Origin: a virus
Length of the DNA: 36,008 nt
Virus record (IMG/VR): IMGVR_UViG_3300030107_003528
Span: 1 to 36,008 of that record
Strand: one strand, 5' to 3'
Of the stretch, positions 14,665 to 21,048 are shown piece by piece (the first letter of the stretch is position 1; each line of letters opens with the position of its first letter). The notes beneath the pieces are model-generated. The model had not been told where the DNA came from. It did not search any database and was given only the letters and a program-made list of their open reading frames with translations. Both the position numbers and the translations under genes were made by a program.

Positions 14665-15427
14665 ATTCCTCCTCATAGTACTTCTCTTCTATAATTCCAT
14701 CAACGTCAGCACCAGTCAGCCACCCACGACAGAGTTGCTGGTAGTCACACCAGTTACATAGCGGTGTGAAGTGGTGAGTTGGCGCTTCAGTCTCACGGAC
14801 ACTGTTCGCTAATCTTACCATATCTCGCCCGGCGTTGTCAATAGCATTTTGTGAAATTAAAATTTCATTTCCTTCCATCGGGTCATCCTGTGTACTCCAC
14901 AGTATATGCTGACGGTAGAATGGTTGCCCTTCCAGCCAGTCATATGACTGCTGAAGGAGCCACGCATATCTAACAGGCTGAATGCCCCACTCCTCGTAGT
15001 TGAGCAGTTTCTTTTTAACACCTGTACCTTTCTCGCTACAGGTCTTGAACTCATATATCACAACACCGTAATCGGTCACTGTCCATAGGTCTGGCTTGCC
15101 CACGTATGTGATGCCATCAATGTCAAGTTCTAATTTATCTTCAGCGACAGGTATCTTAACGTCGAGCAACCACTTAGGCACTCTGTCAATCATCCTCATC
15201 ACTCCGGGTTTAAACCTATTGCCATCTTCAAGCAATCCATCTGCATAATCATAGGCATCTTTTAATTTGCCTGTCATTACAGCACGTTCCATTGCGTCGT
15301 GGAATGTAGTACCGGAGGTCAGTGGCCCACTCGGAGTATAGCCATACTCCTTGAGTCTCCTACCCCTGTATGTGTATTTCATTTGACACTCTTGCCAGTT
15401 GTCGAGTGCCGTTACGCTAGTCCGCAT
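14651..15427 (-). CDS. Cas4/RecB-like PD-(D/E)XK nuclease with Fe-S cluster motif
   Basis: 258 residues. N-terminal SVTALDNWQECQMKY carries the first cluster Cys (Cys14). The nuclease core follows: GTTFHDAMERA (helix with His43), GKPDLW (Asp), VIYEFKT (E-x-K) and a QPVRYAWLL motif IV. The C-terminal CNWCDYQQLC supplies the other three Cys. This is the order found in Cas4 and AddB-type exonucleases. No cas1/cas2 genes or repeats are near, so it is a phage recombination/replication exonuclease rather than CRISPR adaptation. GGAG lies eight bases before the ATG; overlap with the ERCC4 gene is 11 bases. Confidence 0.88.
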   Translation of the reverse strand: MRTSVTALDNWQECQMKYTYRGRRLKEYGYTPSGPLTSGTTFHDAMERAVMTGKLKDAYDYADGLLEDGNRFKPGVMRMIDRVPKWLLDVKIPVAEDKLELDIDGITYVGKPDLWTVTDYGVVIYEFKTCSEKGTGVKKKLLNYEEWGIQPVRYAWLLQQSYDWLEGQPFYRQHILWSTQDDPMEGNEILISQNAIDNAGRDMVRLANSVRETEAPTHHFTPLCNWCDYQQLCRGWLTGADVDGIIEEKYYEEEYVAH

Positions 15428-16136
15428 TTAATAATTCTCCCAGTGTTTTCCGCTGTCCTACGTGTAGTCCAGCCTCTTTCCATCCATCCTCGTTGTCCTC
15501 AAGTAACGCTCTCACGTCACCCTCATAATATTCCTCTAACTTTACTGAGGCAGTTGGCCCAACTCCGTCTATAAGTCTACGGACTAATTTGCGGAACGGA
15601 CTACTGTCCTGTATTCTTTTATAGTCATCACCTGCAATTATACTTAGCAGATGGTGACCGGGTTGCATGACATTCTTAATCCTCTTCAGCGTTGACAGCA
15701 CTTGCTGGTCAGCCGCAGGAATTAATATAGTATTACCACGCAAGTCCCATTTCAATAACTCTACGATTAAGTTTAGGTTGTTAAGTTGCCACCAATCAGG
15801 CGAGAACTGTGCTTTAGAGCGTCCCTTATCAGTGAATCTAAGTCCAAGAATGGGGATACTAACAGCACCTTCAAGCCTTCTGAGTTGTCTCTGCAGTCGC
15901 CTGCTTCGTAAACTATTACAGAGGTCATGAGCCTTTTTCTCCTCAATTCCGACAGTGTGTCCGCCATTGGTGACGAATACATAGTCTCCTTCTTTAAGTT
16001 TTGCGACGGTGAAACCTTTCTTACTGGATTTTCTGATATACCCAGCAACGTCCTGACGCCCATCCACGTAAATATCATCTTTGCTCCCTAAACTCTTGCC
16101 GTCGTACAGTAACTCCTCCTTCTCTACTGTGTACAA
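15417..16136 (-). CDS. ERCC4-domain nuclease with C-terminal helix-hairpin-helix
   Basis: 239 residues from TTG, five bases after AGAGGAG. The N-terminal half contains GDYVFVTNGGHTVGIEEKK then DLCNSLRSRRLQRQLRRL, the XPF/ERCC4 nuclease layout (GD...V...ERKxxxD, here EEKKAHD; the usual ERK Arg is Lys). Near residues 190-215, LIDGVGPTASVKLEEYY is a helix-hairpin-helix DNA-binding element. Such proteins cut branched DNA, for example at replication or recombination intermediates. It is followed by the Cas4-like exonuclease in the same operon. Confidence 0.85.
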   Translation of the reverse strand: MYTVEKEELLYDGKSLGSKDDIYVDGRQDVAGYIRKSSKKGFTVAKLKEGDYVFVTNGGHTVGIEEKKAHDLCNSLRSRRLQRQLRRLEGAVSIPILGLRFTDKGRSKAQFSPDWWQLNNLNLIVELLKWDLRGNTILIPAADQQVLSTLKRIKNVMQPGHHLLSIIAGDDYKRIQDSSPFRKLVRRLIDGVGPTASVKLEEYYEGDVRALLEDNEDGWKEAGLHVGQRKTLGELLNAD

Positions 16137-16165
16137 TATTGCTCCTCTTTATTTTGCGCCGTTTC

Positions 16166-16360
16166 TCAATCTTCATATCTCGGCGCTCCCATTTCTTCAT
16201 ATCTATGCTCCATGAATCTATCGTAACATCCCAAGCATATGGTCTGCCATCCATCCTCTAGCATATGCACCTGTGTGCGCTCGTCAAGTGCCATGCCGTT
16301 CTTACAGGCAAAGCACTTATTCCCATTTATCTGCCACTCCAAATCCTCTTGAAACTGCAT
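16166..16360 (-). CDS. Small zinc-finger protein (two CxxC pairs)
   Basis: 64 residues from the ATG at 16360; an in-frame GTG at 16369 is the alternative. CFAC near residue 16-19 and CLGC near 43-46 are separated by 23 residues, a treble-clef/zinc-ribbon-like spacing, with a His-rich acidic C-terminus. It could bind nucleic acid or a host protein. It overlaps neither the next gene (29-base gap) nor the replication ATPase. Confidence 0.65.
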   Translation of the reverse strand: MQFQEDLEWQINGNKCFACKNGMALDERTQVHMLEDGWQTICLGCYDRFMEHRYEEMGAPRYED

Positions 16361-16361
16361 T

Positions 16362-16526
16362 CTACTCACCCTCTAGGAGTTTCATTCCGAGGGCAATTAC
16401 GCCACCAGTACAACCAGTGACGATAGCGATGAATTCCGGGTTGTTTGCTTGAATAGCAAGCACACTCACTACCCCCAGCACACCCAGTGCAACTATTATC
16501 TGCGGTCTTATCTTTCCTAATCCCAT
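16362..16526 (-). CDS. 54-residue two-helix membrane protein
   Basis: Begins MGLGKIRPQIIVALGVLGVV with one hydrophobic helix (about 9-25), a polar turn (QANNPEF) and a second helix (about 32-49, IAIVTGCTGGVIALGMKLL), ending LEGE. Its ATG overlaps the stop of the helicase gene by one base (TAATG). It lies in a replication operon rather than a lysis cassette. It may tether replication proteins or act late as a holin; neither is shown. Confidence 0.65.
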   Translation of the reverse strand: MGLGKIRPQIIVALGVLGVVSVLAIQANNPEFIAIVTGCTGGVIALGMKLLEGE

Positions 16527-17473
16527 TATTCTACCAGCCTATACATTCTAGTTTTATTATCCTCCATCAACTCGTAGGTAATTTCCCCCTTAGCCACTAA
16601 GGTTTTACGGAGGTCATTAGCCTTATTATATTTCATACCTGCCTCCTCTAGCAGTGCTTTGTCTATGTCTCCTAATGTCCTCGGCCCAATCGACAGTAGT
16701 CGTCGGACAATCGTCGCCGGGTCTTCATCAGACACTTGGAGTATACCATTTTTTTGACTGAAGTGCAACCATCGGTCTTCGGGCTTTTCGTTGTGCCTGA
16801 CCTTTTGCCACTGTAGCTGTGCTTGAGCCCTCTTAGGAGAGTGCAAGTGTATTATACTGTCAGCCCAGCCTTCCAGTCCTGACCATCCACGTAGGTTCTG
16901 CGCTCCTGAGTATGACGTACCGTCACCTCGCCACGTAGTCTTCCTACCGTGATGTACCATCACCACACCAGAGTTAGTATCGGTAGAGAGTACGTCCATT
17001 CTATCGAGCCACGCTCTCACGTGGGCATCATCAACCTCACTGCCACCAAGCAATTGGGATAGTGGGTCTAGGAATATAAACTCTATCTTGTTCTCTAGTA
17101 TTGCCTCGGTGAGTTCTTCCCATTGTGTTTCAGACTTGAGTGTGAGGTCTCGTGCATAGTAATAGAACGTATTGTCTGCATGTCCATACTCAGCCCTCGT
17201 ACTTAATCCTCTTGACTGCATCATCTTGGGCACAATCTCACCCTGTAGGTATAGTGTACGTGCCTTGGCTTTCATCTCGTAGCCTAGCCAGTCTATACCA
17301 TTCGCCATAGCACGACACAACTGCATCGTGGCAAATGACTTGTAAGAGCCCGGCTGTCCATAGATTATCACTCTGCCTTGAGGAACAATCAGGTTCTCAC
17401 CTAGTATTGACGGCACTTCTGGTATGTCAGAGTCCAGAAAGTCGTCAAATTTTATTATTTTTATTGGATTCAT
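16526..17473 (-). CDS. RepA/AAA_25-like hexameric helicase ATPase with C-terminal winged helix
   Basis: 315 residues; AAGGAGG is three to four bases before the ATG. Walker A is GQPGSYKSF (about 39-47) after a VIIYG strand. Walker B is EFIFLDPLSQL (about 131-141), followed by VVMVHHGRK (about 170-178, the RepA/DnaB-like H motif). The last ~65 residues (TIVRRLLSIGPRTLGDIDKALLEE...) look like a winged helix-turn-helix. This RecA-fold family includes RSF1010 RepA helicase and phage replicative helicases. No separate primase is seen in the window. Confidence 0.8.
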   Translation of the reverse strand: MNPIKIIKFDDFLDSDIPEVPSILGENLIVPQGRVIIYGQPGSYKSFATMQLCRAMANGIDWLGYEMKAKARTLYLQGEIVPKMMQSRGLSTRAEYGHADNTFYYYARDLTLKSETQWEELTEAILENKIEFIFLDPLSQLLGGSEVDDAHVRAWLDRMDVLSTDTNSGVVMVHHGRKTTWRGDGTSYSGAQNLRGWSGLEGWADSIIHLHSPKRAQAQLQWQKVRHNEKPEDRWLHFSQKNGILQVSDEDPATIVRRLLSIGPRTLGDIDKALLEEAGMKYNKANDLRKTLVAKGEITYELMEDNKTRMYRLVE

Positions 17474-17570
17474 AATCCTCCTTGTATTCGTGGTATCCGC
17501 AAATAGGACAGACTAATTCGCCGTACCAATCTTCGTATAATTTTCCGCAACCGTTTTTACAGACATTCAC
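17445..17570 (-). CDS. 41-residue zinc-ribbon protein
   Basis: Taken from the GTG at 17570 (MNVCKNGCGKLYEDWYGEL...). A longer frame exists to 17639, but that part overlaps the Cys-rich gene in another frame and looks non-coding. CKNGC and CPICG give a C-x3-C / C-x2-C zinc ribbon with a Lys/Asn-rich tail (ESNKNNKI). It overlaps the helicase start by 29 bases. No clear SD precedes the GTG. Confidence 0.55.
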   Translation of the reverse strand: MNVCKNGCGKLYEDWYGELVCPICGYHEYKEDYESNKNNKI

Positions 17571-17706
17571 AATTGCAATTCTCGTTACAGTTGTCACATT
17601 CACACCAGCTTGTTCGTATGCAATTCTCCATGCAGTCACAACCTACGCTACTACAAAAGCACGGCTCTTCAGTCCAACCATGCGTGTCACAGTAGTAGTC
17701 AGTCAC
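17557..17706 (-). CDS. 49-residue Cys-rich, metallothionein-like peptide
   Basis: GTG start four bases after GGAGGGG. The peptide begins MTDYYCDTHGWTEEPCFC and ends CNENCNCECL. It has 12 cysteines in 49 residues (about 24%), in CxC and CxxC clusters, with acidic and Asn residues and few hydrophobics. This composition is like a metallothionein or other metal-cluster peptide, but I do not recognise a family. It overlaps the membrane peptide upstream (8 bases) and the zinc ribbon downstream (14 bases), typical of this operon. The many in-frame Cys codons are unlikely in a chance frame. Confidence 0.6.
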   Translation of the reverse strand: MTDYYCDTHGWTEEPCFCSSVGCDCMENCIRTSWCECDNCNENCNCECL

Positions 17707-17800
17707 GACCCCTCCACACTCTACAGCCAACCACACCTACCGCTAGTAGTATGCAAATATTTATTATTAATTGTAAATCAAATTCTATAGGTTCTAGCAT
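17699..17800 (-). CDS. 33-residue single-helix membrane peptide
   Basis: Begins MLEPIEFDLQLIINICILLA and continues VGVVGCRVWRGRD: a short acidic head, one transmembrane helix (about 10-26) and a basic tail. The ATG is directly downstream of the TAG of the preceding gene with GGAGA about five bases upstream. The stop overlaps the Cys-rich peptide gene. Function unknown; possibly a membrane-acting early effector. Confidence 0.5.
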   Translation of the reverse strand: MLEPIEFDLQLIINICILLAVGVVGCRVWRGRD

Positions 17801-18178
17801 CTATTCTCCATTTAGGTAGTTGTTCTTAGCCCACGTGTCAAGCTCAGTATACTCATTGCGTTGGGCACTCTCATTAAATAGGTATCTGCTCAGGCCATAC
17901 ATTTCCTTAGCACACTTAGCACAGATATTCACATTCTTGTGGTGTCCAAAGTCATGGTATTGTGGCACTCTCATCACTACTCTGCGTTTGCTACACGCAA
18001 CGCACTCATCTTTGTCACGCCAGTGATACTCAGTATCGCCTATAACAATACCTGCATCCTTGGCATCTTCTATCATGGCAGTATGCTCAGCCCTCTGCTC
18101 AGGGCTGAAGACAGCCACCTTGCCGTCATTATATTTTGCCCTGCCGAACACGGCTGATAACATGTCAATTAAACTCAT
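17801..18178 (-). CDS. Hypothetical protein with two CxxC pairs
   Basis: 125 residues from the ATG at 18178, which has AGGAG about seven bases upstream and overlaps the previous stop (ATGA). A longer frame to 18226 would invade that gene. CVACSKRR (about 59-62) and CAKCAKEMYG (about 85-88), with His residues between (QYHDFGHHKN), form a likely zinc site. The N-terminal part is helical (MSLIDMLSAVFGRAKY). Function not recognised. Confidence 0.65.
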   Translation of the reverse strand: MSLIDMLSAVFGRAKYNDGKVAVFSPEQRAEHTAMIEDAKDAGIVIGDTEYHWRDKDECVACSKRRVVMRVPQYHDFGHHKNVNICAKCAKEMYGLSRYLFNESAQRNEYTELDTWAKNNYLNGE

Positions 18179-18444
18179 TCTGTCTCCTCTTCGCTCTTTA
18201 CGGTATCCCAATACTCTTGCTCGCACTCTTCGTAGAACCTTTTTACATTACCACGCATATTAGCGTAGGTCTCCATAACCGTTCTTGTACCACTCATCCA
18301 CCTCAAAGGGTCTTGCTTATCGAACCACGCCTCAAGTCTGATGATATTACTTACATCAAGTGCGGTTCGTATTTCATAGAGTAGCTGACGTGTGCTAGCT
18401 AGCCCATCTTCAATATCAATACTTATGTCAAATTTTTCACCCAT
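18175..18444 (-). CDS. Small acidic helical protein, unknown function
   Basis: 89 residues; AGGAG six bases before the ATG. The sequence (FDISIDIEDGLASTRQLLYEIRTALDVSN...) is largely helical with an acidic end (KSEEETE). No domain recognised. It is one of a run of short genes joined by 4- to 10-base overlaps at the front of the leftward operon. Confidence 0.6.
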   Translation of the reverse strand: MGEKFDISIDIEDGLASTRQLLYEIRTALDVSNIIRLEAWFDKQDPLRWMSGTRTVMETYANMRGNVKRFYEECEQEYWDTVKSEEETE

Positions 18445-18454
18445 ACTCTCTCCT

Positions 18455-18649
18455 CTAAATCATTCCTAGTATATATGCGTCTATTGTTTTTGGCTTCTCA
18501 TCAAGTTCTAGGTCATATGGTTCTCCTCCCTCCGAGAATCGTTGTTTAGCTTCTTCTATGGCTGACTCCTCGTCATCAGCCTCCACAGTATAACTCAAGT
18601 ATGCTGGTGTTGTCAAGGTCACGTGCCAGTCTCTAGTATTTTCACTCAT
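18455..18649 (-). CDS. Small acidic protein, paralogue-like to its neighbour
   Basis: 64 residues with GAGGT six bases upstream; the ATG overlaps the previous stop. The pattern (WHVTLTTPAYLSYTVEADDEESAIEEAKQRF) is a beta-beta-alpha unit with a 'V-A-D-EE-A' helix start. This is common in tiny phage proteins and recalls the next gene upstream (TIKGTFVERVYDSTCPAEAVIMAMDRL). Function unknown. Confidence 0.6.
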   Translation of the reverse strand: MSENTRDWHVTLTTPAYLSYTVEADDEESAIEEAKQRFSEGGEPYDLELDEKPKTIDAYILGMI

Positions 18650-18833
18650 CGTCTACCTCTCTAGCACACACTATTTCTACTTCTCTTGCTTCAGTAATCC
18701 TTATAGGATTATACTCCAACCTATCCATAGCCATAATTACAGCCTCAGCCGGACATGTTGAGTCATATACTCTTTCTACAAATGTCCCTTTGATAGTGTA
18801 TGCTACATCAAAAGTTTTTAATTTTCTACTCAT
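18642..18833 (-). CDS. Small beta-beta-alpha protein, unknown function
   Basis: 63 residues (MSRKLKTFDVAYTIKGTFVE...). AAAGGAC lies about ten bases before the ATG, somewhat far. The fold pattern resembles the following gene, suggesting an old duplication. Overlaps both neighbours by 8 bases. Confidence 0.6.
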   Translation of the reverse strand: MSRKLKTFDVAYTIKGTFVERVYDSTCPAEAVIMAMDRLEYNPIRITEAREVEIVCAREVDDE

Positions 18834-19005
18834 AGTCTATGTCCTTTGATTTTTCAACATCTTCAGTGTATTCTCCTATGTCTAATCGCAGACTGTCTAG
18901 TGTGTACGTATTGTTAATCAAGGCTCTTAGTAGGTCGAGCAAGTCACCATATGTGTCTTGGTCAAAATACTCTTCTACTTCCTCGTATGTATATACTCTA
19001 ATCAT
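18826..19005 (-). CDS. 59-residue acidic helical protein
   Basis: Begins MIRVYTYEEVEEYFDQDTYG and ends EKSKDIDYE. GGAGGG about six bases before the ATG supports the start, and both ends overlap neighbours by 8 bases. Highly acidic; a small host-interacting protein is possible, but no motif is recognised. Confidence 0.65.
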   Translation of the reverse strand: MIRVYTYEEVEEYFDQDTYGDLLDLLRALINNTYTLDSLRLDIGEYTEDVEKSKDIDYE

Positions 19006-19159
19006 CTATGCCCTCCTCATGTGTCCATATTGCGATAACCTCTGCTAAGTCTCTGTACGACCAACTACCATTAAGTACTCTAATAAGAATACTAGGTGCA
19101 TCGTCTACCCCATCCCACCACTTCTCTACATCTACTTCTTGTATCTCACTTATCAACAT
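18998..19159 (-). CDS. 53-residue hypothetical protein
   Basis: Begins MLISEIQEVDVEKWWDGVDD, then APSILIRVLNGSWSYRDLAE and a short helix. GGGAG lies six bases before the ATG, which directly follows the previous stop. Acidic and Trp-rich. Not recognised. Confidence 0.65.
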   Translation of the reverse strand: MLISEIQEVDVEKWWDGVDDAPSILIRVLNGSWSYRDLAEVIAIWTHEEGIDD

Positions 19160-19390
19160 TTATTTCTCCCTATCTGTACCTATCCAATCTATTGTGCCCC
19201 CATCCTCGTTCAGCTTATTAACAGACCATACTCTATACTCCTTAAACTCTACTTCATCAATCAAATCATGCGGTATCTGCTCTAACTCACCCAGCTTGGT
19301 AACCCTCTCATATACTTCTACCATACTGTCACCCTCAATATACTCAATGCAATCCATCACAATCTGGAAGTGTACAGCAAACCTAGTCAA
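19160..19390 (-). CDS. 76-residue hypothetical protein
   Basis: The TTG at 19390, seven bases after AAGGAG, is preferred to an in-frame TTG at 19396 that nearly touches the SD. Sequence MTRFAVHFQIVMDCIEYIEG then a helical acidic stretch and an EFKEYRVWSVNKL strand. Overlaps the upstream gene by 8 bases. Not recognised. Confidence 0.6.
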   Translation of the reverse strand: MTRFAVHFQIVMDCIEYIEGDSMVEVYERVTKLGELEQIPHDLIDEVEFKEYRVWSVNKLNEDGGTIDWIGTDREK

Positions 19391-19838
19391 TCTCAAACTC
19401 CTTTAAGAACATATCAACATGTACCCACGCATCATCATAGTCACCGGCATCATTGGCATTAATCATGGCGTTGGCGTAGTAGCGCAGGGCATGCCCCAGT
19501 TCACTATCTCTATCCTCCACATCACCTACATCGAACAAGGACACATCTTCAATCCACGAGTCACCAAAGTAATACTCTTGTATTCTTTCAGAGCCAAAGT
19601 CTCTAACTACCCAGTCTAAATCATATGCAAGTGAGTCTGGGAAAGGAAATGATTCTCTTCTCATACCCTTCCACTCATTATCATAGCGTAGGAAGTAGTG
19701 GCATAATGCGCCACCTACACAGAAGTCAGAAGTCTTTTGGTTTCTGCCTACCCTACCCTTATACAATTCTCTAATAACCAACGCCAAGTCACTATCCTCG
19801 GTAACAGCAGGTGCTTCTCCACGCATATCACTACTCAT
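19383..19838 (-). CDS. Hypothetical acidic protein, 151 residues
   Basis: The ATG at 19838 (MSSDMRGEAPAVTEDSDL) follows GGAGG by seven bases and overlaps the previous stop; a longer frame to 19916 runs through the neighbouring gene and is rejected. Rich in aromatic and acidic residues (DFCVGGALCHYFLRYDNEW, DSWIEDVSLFD, HALRYYANAMINANDAGDYD). No motif recognised. Confidence 0.6.
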   Translation of the reverse strand: MSSDMRGEAPAVTEDSDLALVIRELYKGRVGRNQKTSDFCVGGALCHYFLRYDNEWKGMRRESFPFPDSLAYDLDWVVRDFGSERIQEYYFGDSWIEDVSLFDVGDVEDRDSELGHALRYYANAMINANDAGDYDDAWVHVDMFLKEFEID

Positions 19839-20199
19839 TGTCTTGCCTCCAACTAAACTTGATATTCTTGTTTGCTTCCTCGGGCTCGGCGGTGACGAGC
19901 AGAGCATCACCGGCAATCTCTAGCAAGACTGCCTCCTGACCCTGCTCTAGAAGCATGTAGGCGAGGCTCATCATACCCTCGTCTAGATTGTGACCAACCC
20001 ACGTGAGTATGTGAACCTCCTCCTCCACAACCTCATGGCTACTGTTTAACCAAACACCTGTACCAATAACAGCAGTCACACCACCTGCCTCTGCAATAAT
20101 ACTATTCACTGCCTCATTCACCTCATCAGTCATGGCATCGCAGGGAACCCATGCCTTATACTCAACTCCTATCATCTCAACATTATACTTGACTGACAT
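19831..20199 (-). CDS. Hypothetical acidic protein, 122 residues
   Basis: Begins MSVKYNVEMIGVEYKAWVPCDAMTDEVNEAVNS. GGAGGG lies about eight bases upstream. The first half alternates strands and helices, and a Met/Leu helix (EGMMSLAYMLLEQG) follows. Overlaps its upstream neighbour by 17 bases. Not recognised. Confidence 0.6.
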   Translation of the reverse strand: MSVKYNVEMIGVEYKAWVPCDAMTDEVNEAVNSIIAEAGGVTAVIGTGVWLNSSHEVVEEEVHILTWVGHNLDEGMMSLAYMLLEQGQEAVLLEIAGDALLVTAEPEEANKNIKFSWRQDNE

Positions 20200-20371
20200 G
20201 TATTATACCCTCCTCGTCTGCATGCTCCTCTAAGAACCGGAGCAATGGTTGTATTTCCTCTAGGATGGTGACAGCAGGCGTCACGTTAGGATACATGCTG
20301 TTCAACTCATCAATGGCTAGGTTAATAAATGGTATCCAGCTAGGGAATATCTTGTTGTTGTTTATTGCCAC
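20183..20371 (-). CDS. 62-residue hypothetical protein (GTG start)
   Basis: GTG at 20371 is five bases after a perfect AGGAGGT and overlaps the stop of the first operon gene by 10 bases. The sequence (MAINNNKIFPSWIPFINLAIDELN...EEIQPLLRFLEEHADEEG) is helical with acidic ends. Function unknown. Confidence 0.65.
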   Translation of the reverse strand: MAINNNKIFPSWIPFINLAIDELNSMYPNVTPAVTILEEIQPLLRFLEEHADEEGIIHVSQV

Positions 20372-20541
20372 ACTGCACCTCCTGACACCAATACCTCACT
20401 AACAGTTATTATATCCTGCTCCTCCACAAACCCTTTTGATGCTTGCTCCCTCAAGAACTCCTCTACTGCCTGTAAGTCATACAGGTCACTGTCATACTGC
20501 CCCTCTAGGTATACGTCTGCTGTGTAGTCTCTCCAAGTCAT
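20362..20541 (-). CDS. 59-residue acidic protein, first gene of the leftward operon
   Basis: Begins MTWRDYTADVYLEGQYDSDL and continues YDLQAVEEFLREQASKGF, ending GGAVWQ. AAAGGAGG lies about five bases before the ATG at 20541, the best SD in the operon. It is first after the candidate promoter at 20575-20604. Acidic and helical; no family recognised. Confidence 0.65.
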   Translation of the reverse strand: MTWRDYTADVYLEGQYDSDLYDLQAVEEFLREQASKGFVEEQDIITVSEVLVSGGAVWQ

Positions 20542-20574
20542 GCTTGCCTCCTTTCGGCGTTTGATTAGGTGTCC

Positions 20575-20604
20575 ATCTTACTACCGAACCGCCAACGCCG
20601 TCAA
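20575..20604 (-). promoter_or_regulatory. Candidate promoter for the leftward replication operon
   Basis: On the minus strand, TTGACG (20604-20599; 5 of 6 to -35) is followed after 18 bases by TAAGAT (20580-20575; 4 of 6 to -10). A transcript would start near 20568 and leave a leader of about 27 bases carrying the strong SD of the first gene. The ATTCATGAAT palindrome lies just upstream. Confidence 0.4.
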
Positions 20605-20615
20605 CCCCCCATTCG

Positions 20616-20625
20616 ATTCATGAAT
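20616..20625. repeat. Palindromic site ATTCATGAAT, left copy
   Basis: A perfect 10-base palindrome that recurs as the core of the longer palindrome at 20875-20896. It lies about 11 bases upstream of the leftward -35 box, a position suited to an operator. Confidence 0.5.
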
Positions 20626-20765
20626 TTTAGTTCAGTATTGTGTTCTGCTCGCCGATATGGTATCTTGTACAGGCATTGAAACTATTTAGTCGTGGAGGCG
20701 TAAAAGTATTATGAAAGTGACTACCCATACAGGCACGAAACCATATAAACTATTTCCATTTCCAG

Positions 20766-20790
20766 CTATATATACACTAAGTATATATAG
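20766..20790. repeat. Perfect 10-bp inverted repeat with 5-base loop
   Basis: CTATATATAC (20766-20775) and GTATATATAG (20781-20790) are exact reverse complements around ACTAA. It could be a protein-binding dyad or an easily melted AT-rich element of an origin. Confidence 0.6.
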
Positions 20791-20794
20791 AGAG

Positions 20795-20844
20795 GCTACG
20801 CTACTGTCACACTGGCACACGCTACGCTATAATCTCACTGGCAC
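20795..20844 (+). repeat. Tandem 24-bp direct repeat with 26-bp period
   Basis: Two copies (20795-20818, 20821-20844) share GCTACGCTA on the left and CACTGGCAC on the right; only the central six bases differ (CTGTCA versus TAATCT). The two centres coincide with the -35 and -10 boxes of a candidate rightward promoter. This suggests paired operator sites or iterons. Confidence 0.65.
20804..20833 (+). promoter_or_regulatory. Candidate rightward early promoter within the tandem repeat
   Basis: CTGTCA (20804-20809), an 18-base spacer, and a perfect TATAAT (20828-20833). The transcript would start near 20840, about 210 bases before the first small rightward gene, and would carry the 22-bp palindrome at 20875-20896 in its leader. 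Confidence 0.4.
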
Positions 20845-20874
20845 TGAGACCCCCTCGGCGGAAAAAATATTTCC

Positions 20875-20896
20875 ATTGGAATTCATGAATTCCAAT
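20875..20896. repeat. Perfect 22-bp palindrome
   Basis: ATTGGAATTCA is followed directly by its exact reverse complement, centred between 20885 and 20886; a partial third copy (AATTCATG) follows at 20894-20901. The core ATTCATGAAT is shared with 20616-20625. As DNA it is a likely repressor-binding site; as RNA it would make a loopless hairpin. Confidence 0.65.
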
Positions 20897-21048
20897 TCAT
20901 GCTTTCGCAACCAAAACTAAACGCAAAAAATAGCTCCTGGACTTTTGGACATTTTTTTATACTTTTTTAAAACATATGTGTTACAATCACGAGGTCAAAT
21001 CTACGCCATGGAGTAAAACCGGCAATGACAAAATTACAGGAGAAAACA

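Larger units (their letters stand above)
20542..21048 (+). other. Non-coding divergent control region, candidate replication origin/operator
   Basis: About 500 bases between the divergent operons carry no convincing gene. A 69-codon frame from 20711 has a poorly placed SD and runs across the repeats. The region is partly AT-rich and dense in repeated elements, listed separately: palindromes at 20616 and 20875, an inverted repeat at 20766 and a tandem repeat at 20795. It also has a TACAGGCA-GAAAC element at 20668-20682 and 20728-20741, AAACTATTT at 20679-20687 and 20747-20755, and TATTTCCATT at 20751-20760 and 20868-20877. This density of sites between divergent early genes is typical of a control region or origin; which one cannot be settled by sight. 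Confidence 0.55.

Noticed and set aside
14651-15427. CRISPR-associated Cas4 as part of a CRISPR locus
   Set aside because: There are no repeats and no cas1 or cas2 nearby. The gene sits in a phage replication operon, where free-standing Cas4-like nucleases are well known.
20711-20920. 69-codon frame in the control region (MKVTTHTGTKPYKLF...)
   Set aside because: It runs through the tandem repeat and palindromes, its purine-rich SD-like sequence is 12 bases away, and the composition looks random. The resemblance of THTGTKPY to a zinc-finger linker is coincidental, since no Cys/His fingers follow.
21025-21048. Upstream ATG as start of the first early gene
   Set aside because: No SD precedes it, while AGGAGA lies five bases before the in-frame ATG at 21049.
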